From an uncultured Desulfovibrio sp. (GTDB lineage: Bacteria > Desulfobacterota > Desulfovibrionia > Desulfovibrionales > Desulfovibrionaceae), in the NCBI GenBank assembly GCA_934546745.1, contig CAKTDV010000008.1:32046-96045 (forward strand): 64,000 nt of DNA. Reading direction: 5' to 3'. The number at the start of each line of letters is the position of its first letter. Position 1 is the stretch's first letter. A program made the translations under genes and the position numbers. Below are positions 8,145-15,916 of this stretch, in pieces. A model generated the notes under the pieces. The model was not told the origin of the DNA. It ran no database searches and saw nothing but the letters and a program-made list of their open reading frames with translations.

Positions 8145-8189
8145 GGGGAAAGGGATCTTCTCCGCAATCAGGAGAAGATCCTTTTCCCC
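8145..8189. terminator. Terminator between converging nfnB and the leftward gene at 8232
   Basis: GGATCTTCTCC (8153-8163) pairs with GGAGAAGATCC (8171-8181) around a 7-base loop, extended by GGGGAAAG and CTTTTCCCC. It lies between two converging genes and may serve both. Confidence 0.75.
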
Positions 8190-8231
8190 ACCTCCGGCAT
8201 CCCCGAAGGAAGCGCCCTCACCGCGGGCGAA

Positions 8232-9329
8232 TCATCTGCCGGAACGGGTCGCTTCCGGCCCGTTCACGGCTTCGGCAAAAGCATTGTAGGCATGCTGTAC
8301 GCGCGTGTACGCCGTATTGAGCTGCCTGCGGAGAAGGTCGTCAAAACCAGCCCGTTGCCCGGTTGCGACAGTCTGGGGAAACTCCGCCGCCGTGCGGAGG
8401 AACGCGCGCCAACGCCGCTCGACTTCCCCGGGAACGGCGCAGGGCAGCATGGCGGCTTCCCTGAGCATACCGTCCAGTTCCCTGCGCCAGCGTTCCAGTA
8501 TCTGAGGATCAGGTCTCTCCCCGGCCAGCATGGCGGGCGCAAGACGCATACGCTCCGTAAGCAGTTTGGCCGCCATGATCTGCGGGCGCAGGGGATGCCC
8601 GCGCAGCAGCGTCTCCTCAGCCCTGCCGGCCTCGCTGTCAAGGCTGGACAGCACCTTGTCGCGGGCCTTGTCATACGCCGCGCCGCTGCGGCGCATACCG
8701 CGTATCAGCCCTTTTCCCCTGACCCCGTCGTCCCTGACGCTGTCATCGGCCACGTAGCGCATCAGAGCCATGTAATCCGCCCGCAAAGAATCAATGGCGG
8801 CATCCATGCCCGCAAGCCCTTCCCTGAAACGCCGCGTGCCGTCCGGCGTCCAGAGCGTCTCCGGCGGCGCCAGAGAGGAAGACAACGCCGCGCGCGCCGG
8901 GCGTTGCGGAGGATCCGGCGCGGTAAATTCACGCTCGTAGACATTCGCCAGTTGCAGCAATGACGCCACATAGGCGTCATAGACGCCTCGCAGCAGCGAA
9001 ACAACCCGGTTTGCGTGAAGCAGAATCTCGTTGGCCCACAAGCGTTCCTGGGCGGGAGCTTGGGCGACGCCGGAACGGACGGTTCTGATTTCCTCGGGAA
9101 GATACTGCCGGGACGGGGCCGCCGCCTCCTCTCCGGGCGCGGAAGCGCTCTCCTTTGCGGAAAAGGCAGCCGTCCTGGAAACATCGCCACCCCCGCCAGC
9201 CTGCGGCAACATGCCGAAATCGCCCGAATACAGAAACAGGGCAAGCACTCCTCCTCCCACCAGGAGCACAAGCGGAACAGACGGCGGCACGCGACGCGGG
9301 GAAAGGAAAAAGCGCGCCACCGGCGTCAC
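8232..9329 (-). CDS. Membrane-anchored hypothetical protein
   Basis: A 365-residue protein starting with GTG at 9329, four bases inside the end of the HAD phosphatase gene (GTGA overlap), so the two are probably translationally coupled. It has one N-terminal membrane segment (VPLVLLVGGGVLALFLY, residues about 18-34), a low-complexity linker, then a long helix-rich domain of about 270 residues rich in Arg, Ala and Leu. The topology suggests a periplasmic domain anchored in the inner membrane. It vaguely resembles DUF3829-type helical proteins, but I cannot claim a family. Position at the end of a sugar-modification operon suggests an envelope role (inference). Confidence 0.65.
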   Translation of the reverse strand: MTPVARFFLSPRRVPPSVPLVLLVGGGVLALFLYSGDFGMLPQAGGGGDVSRTAAFSAKESASAPGEEAAAPSRQYLPEEIRTVRSGVAQAPAQERLWANEILLHANRVVSLLRGVYDAYVASLLQLANVYEREFTAPDPPQRPARAALSSSLAPPETLWTPDGTRRFREGLAGMDAAIDSLRADYMALMRYVADDSVRDDGVRGKGLIRGMRRSGAAYDKARDKVLSSLDSEAGRAEETLLRGHPLRPQIMAAKLLTERMRLAPAMLAGERPDPQILERWRRELDGMLREAAMLPCAVPGEVERRWRAFLRTAAEFPQTVATGQRAGFDDLLRRQLNTAYTRVQHAYNAFAEAVNGPEATRSGR

Positions 9330-9970
9330 CCCTTGACGGCAACGCGGGCTTCTATCCAGTCATTGAGCGCAAGGAGATCCCGCCCCCAGGGGATGTCTCC
9401 TCCTTTCATTTCCGGCCCGACGCCGTAAAACAGCGTCCCCACGGTTTCCGCGGCATGGCGGTCTGTCGGAGCATCGCCCACCATGAGGCAGTCCTCCGGC
9501 ATGACTCCCGCCAGGGCAACGGCGCGCGCCAGTAATTCGGCCTTTGCTGGCGGCGAACCGAACACACCGTTGAAATAGCCAGTCAACCCGCGTTCCCGCA
9601 AGACAAGATCCAGCTCTTCCTGCGGCGCGCCCGAACAGACATAGAGCGGAAGCACGCCATGCCAGCGCCGCAGCACATCTTCCGCGCCGGCGATCATGGG
9701 GCAGCGCCGCACCTCGTCCAGCGCGTAGGCGGCAAACCTGCGTCCCAGCTCGTCGGATTCTTCCGGCGTGATCTCACGGCCGAGAACTTCCCGGTAAAAC
9801 CATGCGAACTTTCTGTAGCGGCTCACGCCGCCATGAACGGTATGGTACATAACAAAACGATCGCGGGCTTCGGCCCCATAGGGTTCGGCAATCCGGGCAA
9901 AGGCCCGCGTCTTGACGGGGACGCTGTCCAGCAGGACGCCGTCGCAATCAAACGCCAGACACTGCAGCAT
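9326..9970 (-). CDS. HAD-family phosphatase
   Basis: A 214-residue HAD hydrolase. Motif I is FDCDGVLLDS (residues 7-16) with the nucleophile and acid Asp pair, motif II is VCSGAPQEE with the Ser, and motif III/IV is the C-terminal MVGDAPTDRHAAE. The helical cap between motifs I and II places it with phosphoglycolate-phosphatase-like enzymes. It sits in a leftward operon with a cytidylyltransferase, acetyltransferase, epimerase and aldolase, where a sugar-phosphate phosphatase step is expected, comparable to KdsC in KDO synthesis. The substrate is inferred from context only. It overlaps the following gene by four bases. Confidence 0.82.
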   Translation of the reverse strand: MLQCLAFDCDGVLLDSVPVKTRAFARIAEPYGAEARDRFVMYHTVHGGVSRYRKFAWFYREVLGREITPEESDELGRRFAAYALDEVRRCPMIAGAEDVLRRWHGVLPLYVCSGAPQEELDLVLRERGLTGYFNGVFGSPPAKAELLARAVALAGVMPEDCLMVGDAPTDRHAAETVGTLFYGVGPEMKGGDIPWGRDLLALNDWIEARVAVKG

Positions 9971-10038
9971 GGCAAAAACCTCACGGGAGAACGTCCAGGC
10001 AGCCGTTACGCCCCGGACGGATGATACGGAAGAAAGGC

Positions 10039-10644
10039 TCAGGCGGCATTCCCGCCGCGCCGCGCAATGGGACGCGCGGGCACTCCGGCTGCCACGGCAT
10101 ACGGCGGCACGTCGCGGGTCACGACAGCACCAGCGCCAATGACGGCGCCACGCCCTATGTGCACCCCGGGCGTGATGACGCAGTTGGCGCCGATCCAGAC
10201 ATCGTCCTCAATGACAATCTCTCCATACTGATGGCCCTGCCGCATGATGGGGCGGGAAACATCGTCAAAGCGATGGTTGGCCGCACGAATGACCGTGCCC
10301 GGGCCAATGGCCGTCTGCCTGCCGATGCGGATCAGCCCATGATCCGCGCCCACATGCACATTGGGCGACAGCGCGGCTTCATCCGCCAGCTCCAGCCGCC
10401 CCTCCTCCGCGGAAAGGAAACAGCCCCGGCCTATGCGCACACCGTTGCCGAGACGCATGTGACGGCAGCCAAGCAGAGCTATGCCGGTAGCAAAACGGGC
10501 GGAACCGCAGGCGTCAAAGCACCAGCGCCAGGCCGCCAGCCGCAGCGCCGTTCCCAGCGGCGTGGGAATCCAGCCCCAGAGGGCAATCCAGGCTTCCTCC
10601 AGGGCCGCGCGGCAGCGGCGCCACAGGGAAGGACGCCCGCTCAT
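10039..10644 (-). CDS. Acyltransferase of the left-handed beta-helix (hexapeptide repeat) family
   Basis: A 201-residue protein whose second half has the hexapeptide-repeat pattern of LbH acyltransferases: GNGVRIGRGCFLS, ALSPNVHVGADHG, IVIEDDVWIGANCVITPGV, then IGRGAVIGAGAVVTRDVPPY and the closing AAGVPARPI. The His of ANHRF is in the position of the catalytic base. These enzymes acetylate sugars or amino sugars in surface polysaccharide. The ATG overlaps the stop of the upstream cytidylyltransferase by four bases (ATGA), so the two are probably co-translated and may act on the same sugar. The acceptor is unknown. Confidence 0.82.
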   Translation of the reverse strand: MSGRPSLWRRCRAALEEAWIALWGWIPTPLGTALRLAAWRWCFDACGSARFATGIALLGCRHMRLGNGVRIGRGCFLSAEEGRLELADEAALSPNVHVGADHGLIRIGRQTAIGPGTVIRAANHRFDDVSRPIMRQGHQYGEIVIEDDVWIGANCVITPGVHIGRGAVIGAGAVVTRDVPPYAVAAGVPARPIARRGGNAA

Positions 10645-11417
10645 CCCTGCCTGCTGTAGGTTTTCATGAGCGTGTCGCCCGCCATGAGGCGTTCCACGCG
10701 GGCGAGATCCTCCGGCGTATCCACGCTGCAGGTACGCTCGCCAGTAGGCACCATGCGCACCTTTTCGCCGTATTCCAGAATACGCATCATATCCACGGAT
10801 TCATAGATTTCCAGCGGGCTTTCCTCCATTTCATTGAAACGCAGCAGATAGTCGCGACGGAAAGGAATGATGCAGACCTGCTTGCGCATGGGCACCCTGT
10901 CGGAACCCTTTTTGCGCGAAGGGATGGGCTCGCGTGAAAAGTACAGGGCATTCATGTTGCGATCCACGACAACCTTGACCTCGTTGGGGTCTTCGAACTC
11001 CTCAACGGTCTCCATCTCCGCCATGAGGTTCACAACATTGATGGAAGGATCCTCCAGCATGGGGGCAACGGCGGCATCGATCATGGCGGGGGTGATCATG
11101 GGCTCGTCTCCCTGCACCATGACCACAATATCGGCCCTGCGGCCCGTCGCCGCCTCGATTTTCAGAAGCGCCTCGGCGGTACGCGTGGAACAGCGCACAT
11201 GGTGGTTGCCCGTCATGACACATTCCAGCCCGGCGTCTTCGCAGTAGTTCGCAATAATATCGTCGCAGGTCGCCACATAGGTGGCGCTCAGCAGGGAACT
11301 CCGCCGTGTTCTGAACGCCACATGCCCCACCATGGGTACACCGTGAATAAGGGCCAGGGGTTTGCCCGGATAACGGCTGGATCCCATCCGGGCGGGAATA
11401 ATGGCAATGATATTCAT
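10641..11417 (-). CDS. KdsB-like cytidylyltransferase (CMP-ulosonic acid synthetase family)
   Basis: A 258-residue nucleotidyltransferase starting at ATG 11417 (AAAGGA upstream). The N-terminal signature IIAIIPARMGSSRYPGKPLA is that of KdsB (CMP-KDO synthetase), followed by VMVQGDEPMI, the CTP/sugar-binding VQGDEP motif, and YFSREPIPS. Internal differences from canonical KdsB (such as HHVRCSTRTAEAL where KdsB has a conserved THxSGTDR region) suggest a related but altered substrate. Activation of an ulosonic acid with CMP is the supported role. It is linked to a phosphatase, acetyltransferase, epimerase and pyruvate aldolase, consistent with a complete acidic-sugar pathway. The Kdo8N-type genes kdnB-kdnA lie 20 kb to the right. 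Confidence 0.8.
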   Translation of the reverse strand: MNIIAIIPARMGSSRYPGKPLALIHGVPMVGHVAFRTRRSSLLSATYVATCDDIIANYCEDAGLECVMTGNHHVRCSTRTAEALLKIEAATGRRADIVVMVQGDEPMITPAMIDAAVAPMLEDPSINVVNLMAEMETVEEFEDPNEVKVVVDRNMNALYFSREPIPSRKKGSDRVPMRKQVCIIPFRRDYLLRFNEMEESPLEIYESVDMMRILEYGEKVRMVPTGERTCSVDTPEDLARVERLMAGDTLMKTYSRQG

Positions 11418-11522
11418 CAGAAATTCCTTTATGGTCTGAATCTTCCCTTTCAGAGGGAAAAGATGTTCCTGGCAGGACGGCAACGCCGCGCCGGTACATA
11501 CGGGAACCACGCCCGCCGCCCG

Positions 11523-12437
11523 TCAGTCGTCCGTGGCGACAAGATAGCCGCCTTCGCTCTGCAGCTCGGGATGCGCGGCCTTATGGGCCTCCTCCATGAC
11601 ACGCAGAATGCCCTGTCCAAGATCCACCGTCAGCGGCGGCACAAGCTTGCGGCCGATCTTGGGCATAAAGGAGTAGGGCGTGATCTGGTAATGGCCGCTG
11701 TTGGGATCATTCTGGTAGCTGACCTCCAGATCCCTGCCGAGCATTTCGCCGATCATCCTGAACAGATCACCCACGCGCATGGGCTGATTGCCGGAAATAA
11801 TGATGTTCTGATTCTCAAATTCCGGATCGAGCACCATCAGGGTCGCGGTGCTGGCATCATCCACATGCACATATTCTCGCAGGGCTGTGGGCGCGCCGTA
11901 ATAGGTGATGCGGCCAGTGGACAGCGCCTCATGCACGAAACGGTGAATGGCGTTGCGCCTGTCCGCCCTTGGCCCGTACAGCGAACCGTAGCGCAGGATC
12001 GTATAGGGCAGACGGTGCATGGCCTGATAGTTCTCAATATAGATTTCACAGGCCTGCTTGCTGCACCGGTAGAAACCGCCGGACTTGCCGTAGACATAGA
12101 GCGAGCTGGCGAACACATAGCGTTTGACACCCGCCTGGCGGCAGGCTTCCAGCGCCATGACATTGCCCACCACGTTAAGACGCGCCGTGTCCACCGGACG
12201 GTTATTCGCCTCGCCGATATCGGCAATCCCGGCATAGTTGAACACCATGTCCGCGCCGTCCACCGCGCGGCGCACGGTGTCCTCATCCAGGATGCTGCCC
12301 CGCAGCATCGTCTGATCAGGGCGCAGCCACGGCGAAGGCTGGACGTCCACAATGGTGACACCGTGTCCCGCCTCGGACAGCTTGTCGCAGATATGCGACC
12401 CCAGAAAACCGGATCCGCCGAAAACTGTAATCTTCAC
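11523..12437 (-). CDS. NAD-dependent epimerase/dehydratase
   Basis: A 304-residue extended short-chain dehydrogenase. It starts with GTG at 12437, with AAAGGAGG five bases upstream. The Rossmann motif is TVFGGSGFLGSHICD (residues 4-18). The catalytic region has SSLYVYGKSGGFYRCSKQ, with Tyr and Lys in the YxxxK arrangement. LREYVHVDDAS is the usual conserved motif in nucleotide-sugar epimerases. It would convert a nucleotide sugar or sugar acid for the surface glycan made by this operon. The direct substrate cannot be read from sequence. It follows the aldolase gene by 21 bases. Confidence 0.85.
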   Translation of the reverse strand: MKITVFGGSGFLGSHICDKLSEAGHGVTIVDVQPSPWLRPDQTMLRGSILDEDTVRRAVDGADMVFNYAGIADIGEANNRPVDTARLNVVGNVMALEACRQAGVKRYVFASSLYVYGKSGGFYRCSKQACEIYIENYQAMHRLPYTILRYGSLYGPRADRRNAIHRFVHEALSTGRITYYGAPTALREYVHVDDASTATLMVLDPEFENQNIIISGNQPMRVGDLFRMIGEMLGRDLEVSYQNDPNSGHYQITPYSFMPKIGRKLVPPLTVDLGQGILRVMEEAHKAAHPELQSEGGYLVATDD

Positions 12438-12458
12438 AGAAGCCTCCTTTGCGGCGGA

Positions 12459-13241
12459 CTAACGCGGGCGCTCCGCGCCGCGCCAGAGAAAGACGGCGTC
12501 AATGCCGTAGGCGATGAAACGGCTGCCCGCCGCAATCTGCCGTTGCAGCTCCGCCGGATCCGGCTGCACAATATGCAGGCCCATAAGCGGCCTGTGGCGT
12601 TTGCAGGCCGCGTGAATGCGCTCCAGGGCGGCCTTGAAATCCGGGTGATCAAACTGTCCCGTCAGTCCCATGGAGCCGGAAAGATCATAGGGTCCCACCA
12701 TAATGGCATCCAGACGCGGATGGGAAAGAATGGCGTCAAGATTTTCCACGGCCCGGATATGCTCGATCTGCGCCACAAAAAACAATTCCGGGGCGCGCCG
12801 CGTCATATAGGCGTCAAAATCCCTGCCGAAGGCATTGGCGCGACAGTAGCCCACGCCGCGATTCTCACGCAAGGGAGCGCCGTGGGCACGGCCATCGTCA
12901 TGGCCAGGGTAGACCGCCCAGCTGATGGCCTGATCCAGCTGTTCCCGCGTTTCGATCATGGGAAACACCAGCCCCTGGGCCCCGGCTTCCAGCGCCGCCT
13001 TGACAGACGTTTTGGACGCCGCGGGCAGACGCGCAAAAGGGGCCGCGCCACCGCACTCAATGGCACGGAAAATATCAGGCAGACCGGTACGCCCGAACGA
13101 TCCGTGCTCCATATCCACCGCAACCCAGTCGTAGCCCGCGCGGGCCATCAGTTCCGCCACATCGGGGGAGGGCAATTGCAGCCAGGTGCCTACCGTGGCC
13201 TTGTCCGCCGCCAGGGCGGCGCGAATGTCATGGATGGTCAT
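12459..13241 (-). CDS. HpcH/HpaI-family pyruvate aldolase
   Basis: A predicted 260-residue class II aldolase. The start is taken at MTIHDIRAALAADK (ATG 13241); no good ribosome site is visible, and an upstream start is possible. Family motifs include GYDWVAVDMEHGSFG (near residue 36), QGLVFPMIETREQ with the metal-binding Glu, FVAQIEH, and AIMVGPYDLSGSMG. These enzymes reversibly join pyruvate or oxaloacetate to aldehydes to give 2-keto-acids. Beside a KdsB-like cytidylyltransferase and a HAD phosphatase, it could build the ulosonic acid precursor in place of a KdsA/NeuB-type synthase. That role is inference; degradation of aromatic or sugar acids is the textbook role of the family. Confidence 0.82.
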   Translation of the reverse strand: MTIHDIRAALAADKATVGTWLQLPSPDVAELMARAGYDWVAVDMEHGSFGRTGLPDIFRAIECGGAAPFARLPAASKTSVKAALEAGAQGLVFPMIETREQLDQAISWAVYPGHDDGRAHGAPLRENRGVGYCRANAFGRDFDAYMTRRAPELFFVAQIEHIRAVENLDAILSHPRLDAIMVGPYDLSGSMGLTGQFDHPDFKAALERIHAACKRHRPLMGLHIVQPDPAELQRQIAAGSRFIAYGIDAVFLWRGAERPR

Positions 13242-13335
13242 AAGGAAAACGGCTTGCCGCCGCGGGGTTGAAGGTACGCGACATGCCAGCACTATAGCCA
13301 TTGCGTTCCAGACACGCAACACATGCGCGCCGCCG

Positions 13336-14283
13336 CTAGGCCCTCACATTTTTGTGCCACATGACAAAAAAGACAGAGAGGACGATGAGGGCGCATGCGC
13401 CCGCCATCATGGCATTGACCGGTTCCCCCGCCAGCTGCCAGCCCAGCAGCACGCCCACGACCGGGACAACGTATTCATAGGAAACGGCGACGGCAATGGA
13501 AACGCGCTCCAGCAGCCAGAAATAGCAGTAGTAGGCGAAAATCCCGCCGCCGATGCTCATCCAGAGAAACGCGAGAACAGAACGCGCCTGCAACAATTCC
13601 CAATGGGTCAGCGAGGCTTCTCCCCAGAGCAGACCGGCAACAACGCATTCAAGCCCGCCGACAAGCAGCAGCAGGCTGCAGGATTGCAGGCCCGACAATG
13701 GCGAGGTATGCGGAAAACGGCGGGAAAGCAGGGAACCGGCGACCCAGCCCCAGGTAGCGAACAGAATCCAGCACATCCCGGCCAGAGGCAGGCCGCCTTC
13801 TCCCGGCGCAAGCGGGCCTCCGAGCTCCATCCGCGCGGCTTCCTGCCCCATCTCCAGCATCACAAGACCGGCGAAACTGCCCACAAGACCAAGCCACTGC
13901 ATCAGGCAGGGCCGCCGCTCCCCGGCAAACAGCCAGCCGGCCAGCAGCATGGAAAACGGCGTGGAACCGGTGATCAAGGCCGCGGCGCAGGCGGAAACCC
14001 CGAGCTGCTGCCCCTTGGCAAGAAAACCGGATCCCATAAGCACCATAAAGACAGCCAGCCACACGGCATGGAGGCAATCGCCCCGCGAAGGCCGCTTCCA
14101 GCGCCCTGTCGCCAGCAGAAACAACGCCAGCAAGCCGCCGGCCACAAGCATACGGCAGCCAACCAGCAGGAAGGGGCCGAGAGCCGCAAGACACCATTTT
14201 ATGGCGACATACGTGGAACCCCATGAAATATAGAGTAAAAACAAGTGAAAAAAGACATGGAAAAAAGAAGGGGCGGCAACCAT
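13336..14283 (-). CDS. EamA/DMT-family membrane transporter
   Basis: A 315-residue membrane protein with about ten hydrophobic segments in the two-fold EamA arrangement, opening with FLLYISWGSTYVAIKW and containing AALITGSTPFSMLLAGWLF. ATG 14283 is preferred because GGGAG stands eight bases upstream; the ATG six bases earlier would be too close. EamA proteins export metabolites, amino acids or sugars, or flip lipid-linked sugars. It is the first gene of a leftward set ending at 8232 and is divergent from fur, so it may share the intergenic control region. The substrate is unknown. Confidence 0.85.
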   Translation of the reverse strand: MVAAPSFFHVFFHLFLLYISWGSTYVAIKWCLAALGPFLLVGCRMLVAGGLLALFLLATGRWKRPSRGDCLHAVWLAVFMVLMGSGFLAKGQQLGVSACAAALITGSTPFSMLLAGWLFAGERRPCLMQWLGLVGSFAGLVMLEMGQEAARMELGGPLAPGEGGLPLAGMCWILFATWGWVAGSLLSRRFPHTSPLSGLQSCSLLLLVGGLECVVAGLLWGEASLTHWELLQARSVLAFLWMSIGGGIFAYYCYFWLLERVSIAVAVSYEYVVPVVGVLLGWQLAGEPVNAMMAGACALIVLSVFFVMWHKNVRA

Positions 14284-14440
14284 AAACATTTCTCCCTGGG
14301 AAAAGAACGCGTCCGCGCCGGCAAGCCACGTCACGGAGGGGCAGGTTGTCCGGCCCGGAACCGTACAGAAAAGGCATGCGGCGCGGCATTGCAGAACCCT
14401 ATAGAAAGGGGGCGGGGCGCTGTCAACCACCTCTTCTCAC

Positions 14441-14469
14441 TTGGCAGGCGCAAGGCATCGTGCTATTTT
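14441..14469 (+). promoter_or_regulatory. Predicted fur promoter
   Basis: TTGGCA (14441-14446), a 17-base spacer and TATTTT (14464-14469), about 70 bases before the fur start codon. Confidence 0.5.
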
Positions 14470-14539
14470 TGACATGCTTCGCGGCATCGCGCCCGTGCGC
14501 GGTACAACGATCGCCTCATCTTCTCCAGGGAGGAGCACC

Positions 14540-15013
14540 ATGAAAAACGATGCCGACACCGCAACACTGTCCTCCGTCCGTGCCTTTCTTGATTTCATGG
14601 GTCGCAAGGGACTGAATACAACGGCGCAGCGCAAGGCCATTGCCGAGGCTTTTTTCGATTTTCCCGGACATCATTCCCTTGAGGAATTCTATCTGCATAT
14701 ACAGAAAAAAGACCCCAGCATCGGGCAAACGACCGTTTACCGCACGCTCAAACTTCTCTGCGATGCCGGACTCGCCACCGAAACCCACTTCAGCGATGGC
14801 ATTGCCCGTTACGAGGTCGCCCATCCCGACAGCCATCATGATCACATGGTCTGTCTCGCCTGCGGCAAAATCGTGGAAATCTGTGACGAACGCATTGAAA
14901 AATTGCAGAAGGACATTGCCTCGGCGCACGGTTTCGTGCTGAGCGGGCACGTACACAATCTCTACGGTATCTGCCCGGCATGCCGCGCCCATCGCGACAC
15001 GCACCACACCTAG
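14540..15013 (+). CDS. fur: Fur-family transcriptional regulator
   Basis: A 157-residue metal-dependent repressor starting at ATG 14540, right after GGGAGGAG. The N-terminal winged helix includes TTAQRKAIAEAFF and IGQTTVYRTLKLLCDAGL. The dimer/metal domain has the HHDHMVCLACGKIVE motif with a CxxC, and a second CPACRAH near the end, so the structural zinc site is complete. Fur represses iron uptake with Fe2+; PerR and Zur have similar layouts. The next gene, a FeoB-associated Cys-rich peptide, supports the iron assignment. The TAG stop begins a dispersed hairpin element. Confidence 0.85.
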   Translation: MKNDADTATLSSVRAFLDFMGRKGLNTTAQRKAIAEAFFDFPGHHSLEEFYLHIQKKDPSIGQTTVYRTLKLLCDAGLATETHFSDGIARYEVAHPDSHHDHMVCLACGKIVEICDERIEKLQKDIASAHGFVLSGHVHNLYGICPACRAHRDTHHT

Positions 15014-15060
15014 CGGACTGTCGCTTTTGAGATTTTCCAATTTCAAAAGCGACGCCACCC
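15011..15060 (+). repeat. Dispersed hairpin element, copy B
   Basis: Begins at the fur stop codon. GTCGCTTTTGA (15020-15030) pairs perfectly with TCAAAAGCGAC (15043-15053), followed by GCCACCC. It could act as the fur terminator but has no T tract. Confidence 0.65.
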
Positions 15061-15129
15061 GCGTATGCCGCAAAAAGCGGGAGCGTCTTTTCCAGCAGCT
15101 GCGGTGCGCGGAAATCGTCAATAAAGAAT

Positions 15130-15158
15130 TTGACATTCTTTTTTTATTTTACTAACGA
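15130..15158 (+). promoter_or_regulatory. Predicted promoter of the FeoB-associated peptide gene
   Basis: TTGACA (15130-15135), 17-base AT-rich spacer, TAACGA (15153-15158), about 50 bases before the start codon. Confidence 0.5.
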
Positions 15159-15209
15159 GTGAAAAAGAAGATCGCTTCTTAAAATGAACTCCCATCAGAG
15201 AGGTTTCCC

Positions 15210-15401
15210 ATGAGCATGGATACCCTTGTCATTGCGCTGTGTCTCGCTGTCGCCGTATTTTTTATCGGAAACAAGGTATACCGGACGCTTAAAGGCACCG
15301 GAGGATGCTCCTGCGGCTGCGGCTGTTCCAAATCCCCCGCCGCTCCCCGTCCCGCCAGCGGCGATGCCCCCTGCTGCTGCAACGGTACCCGCCAGAAGTA
15401 G
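15210..15401 (+). CDS. FeoB-associated Cys-rich membrane peptide
   Basis: A 63-residue protein with one N-terminal membrane helix (TLVIALCLAVAVFFIG) and a Cys-rich tail: CSCGCGCSK and then CCCNG. This is the pattern of the small FeoB-associated Cys-rich membrane proteins that accompany ferrous iron transporters in anaerobes. The ATG at 15210 has an AGAGAGG site. It lies downstream of fur, though with its own predicted promoter. No feoA or feoB is present in the window. A metal-binding or metallochaperone role at the inner membrane is inferred. Confidence 0.75.
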   Translation: MSMDTLVIALCLAVAVFFIGNKVYRTLKGTGGCSCGCGCSKSPAAPRPASGDAPCCCNGTRQK

Positions 15402-15451
15402 CCTCCGCCGTACCCGGCCATTCCAGAAAACCGTTGGCCTCCATCAAACAA

Positions 15452-15492
15452 CAAGGCCGGAAATCTTTCGATTTCCGGCCTTGCATTTTTTG
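15452..15492. terminator. Bidirectional terminator between the Cys-rich peptide gene and atpC
   Basis: CAAGGCCGGAAAT (15452-15464) and ATTTCCGGCCTTG (15471-15483) form a perfect 13-bp stem with loop CTTTCG, followed on the plus strand by CATTTTTTG. The genes on both sides converge here. Confidence 0.85.
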
Positions 15493-15505
15493 TGGTGGAA
15501 CGCCC

Positions 15506-15907
15506 TTAACGCATGTTGGCGATTTGCAGGCGCATCACAGCTCTATGCAGAGCAGCCTCGGCTCTGGCGTGGTCGACGTTTTCACCGTCCTCGGCAAGAC
15601 GTTTTTCCGCGCGTTCCTGGGCGGCCTTGGCCCGGGCGGTATCAATATCCTCCGCCATTTCGGCGGATTCAGCCAGAACAGTCAGCACCTTGTTGTTCAC
15701 ATCGGCAAAACCACCGGAAATGAACACATACGTCGGCGCGCCGTTCCGCGTATACCGCAGGCAGCCGGTCTTGAGGGCGGAAAGGAGCGAGACGTGATGC
15801 GGCAGCACGCCGAACTCGCCCATGACACCGGGGCAGACCGTCATATCTACCTCAGCGCTGACCACCGTCTTGTCGGGCGTGACCACTTCCAATTGCAGCG
15901 TGCTCAT
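15506..15907 (-). CDS. atpC: F1 ATP synthase epsilon subunit
   Basis: A 133-residue epsilon subunit of F1. The N-terminal beta barrel has the family features LQLEVVTPDKTVVSAEVDMT and GEFGVLPHHVSLLSAL; the C-terminal part is the two-helix arm (ARAKAAQERAEKRL). It connects the gamma shaft to the c-ring and can inhibit ATP hydrolysis. It is the last gene of the leftward atpF'-F-H-A-G-D-C operon, nine bases after atpD, and ends at the shared terminator. Length is normal for the family. Confidence 0.95.
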   Translation of the reverse strand: MSTLQLEVVTPDKTVVSAEVDMTVCPGVMGEFGVLPHHVSLLSALKTGCLRYTRNGAPTYVFISGGFADVNNKVLTVLAESAEMAEDIDTARAKAAQERAEKRLAEDGENVDHARAEAALHRAVMRLQIANMR

Positions 15908-15916
15908 GGGCGCTCC

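Noticed and set aside
11199..13271. A 690-residue plus-strand frame over the sugar cassette
   Set aside because: Shadow of the cytidylyltransferase, epimerase and aldolase genes, with atypical composition.
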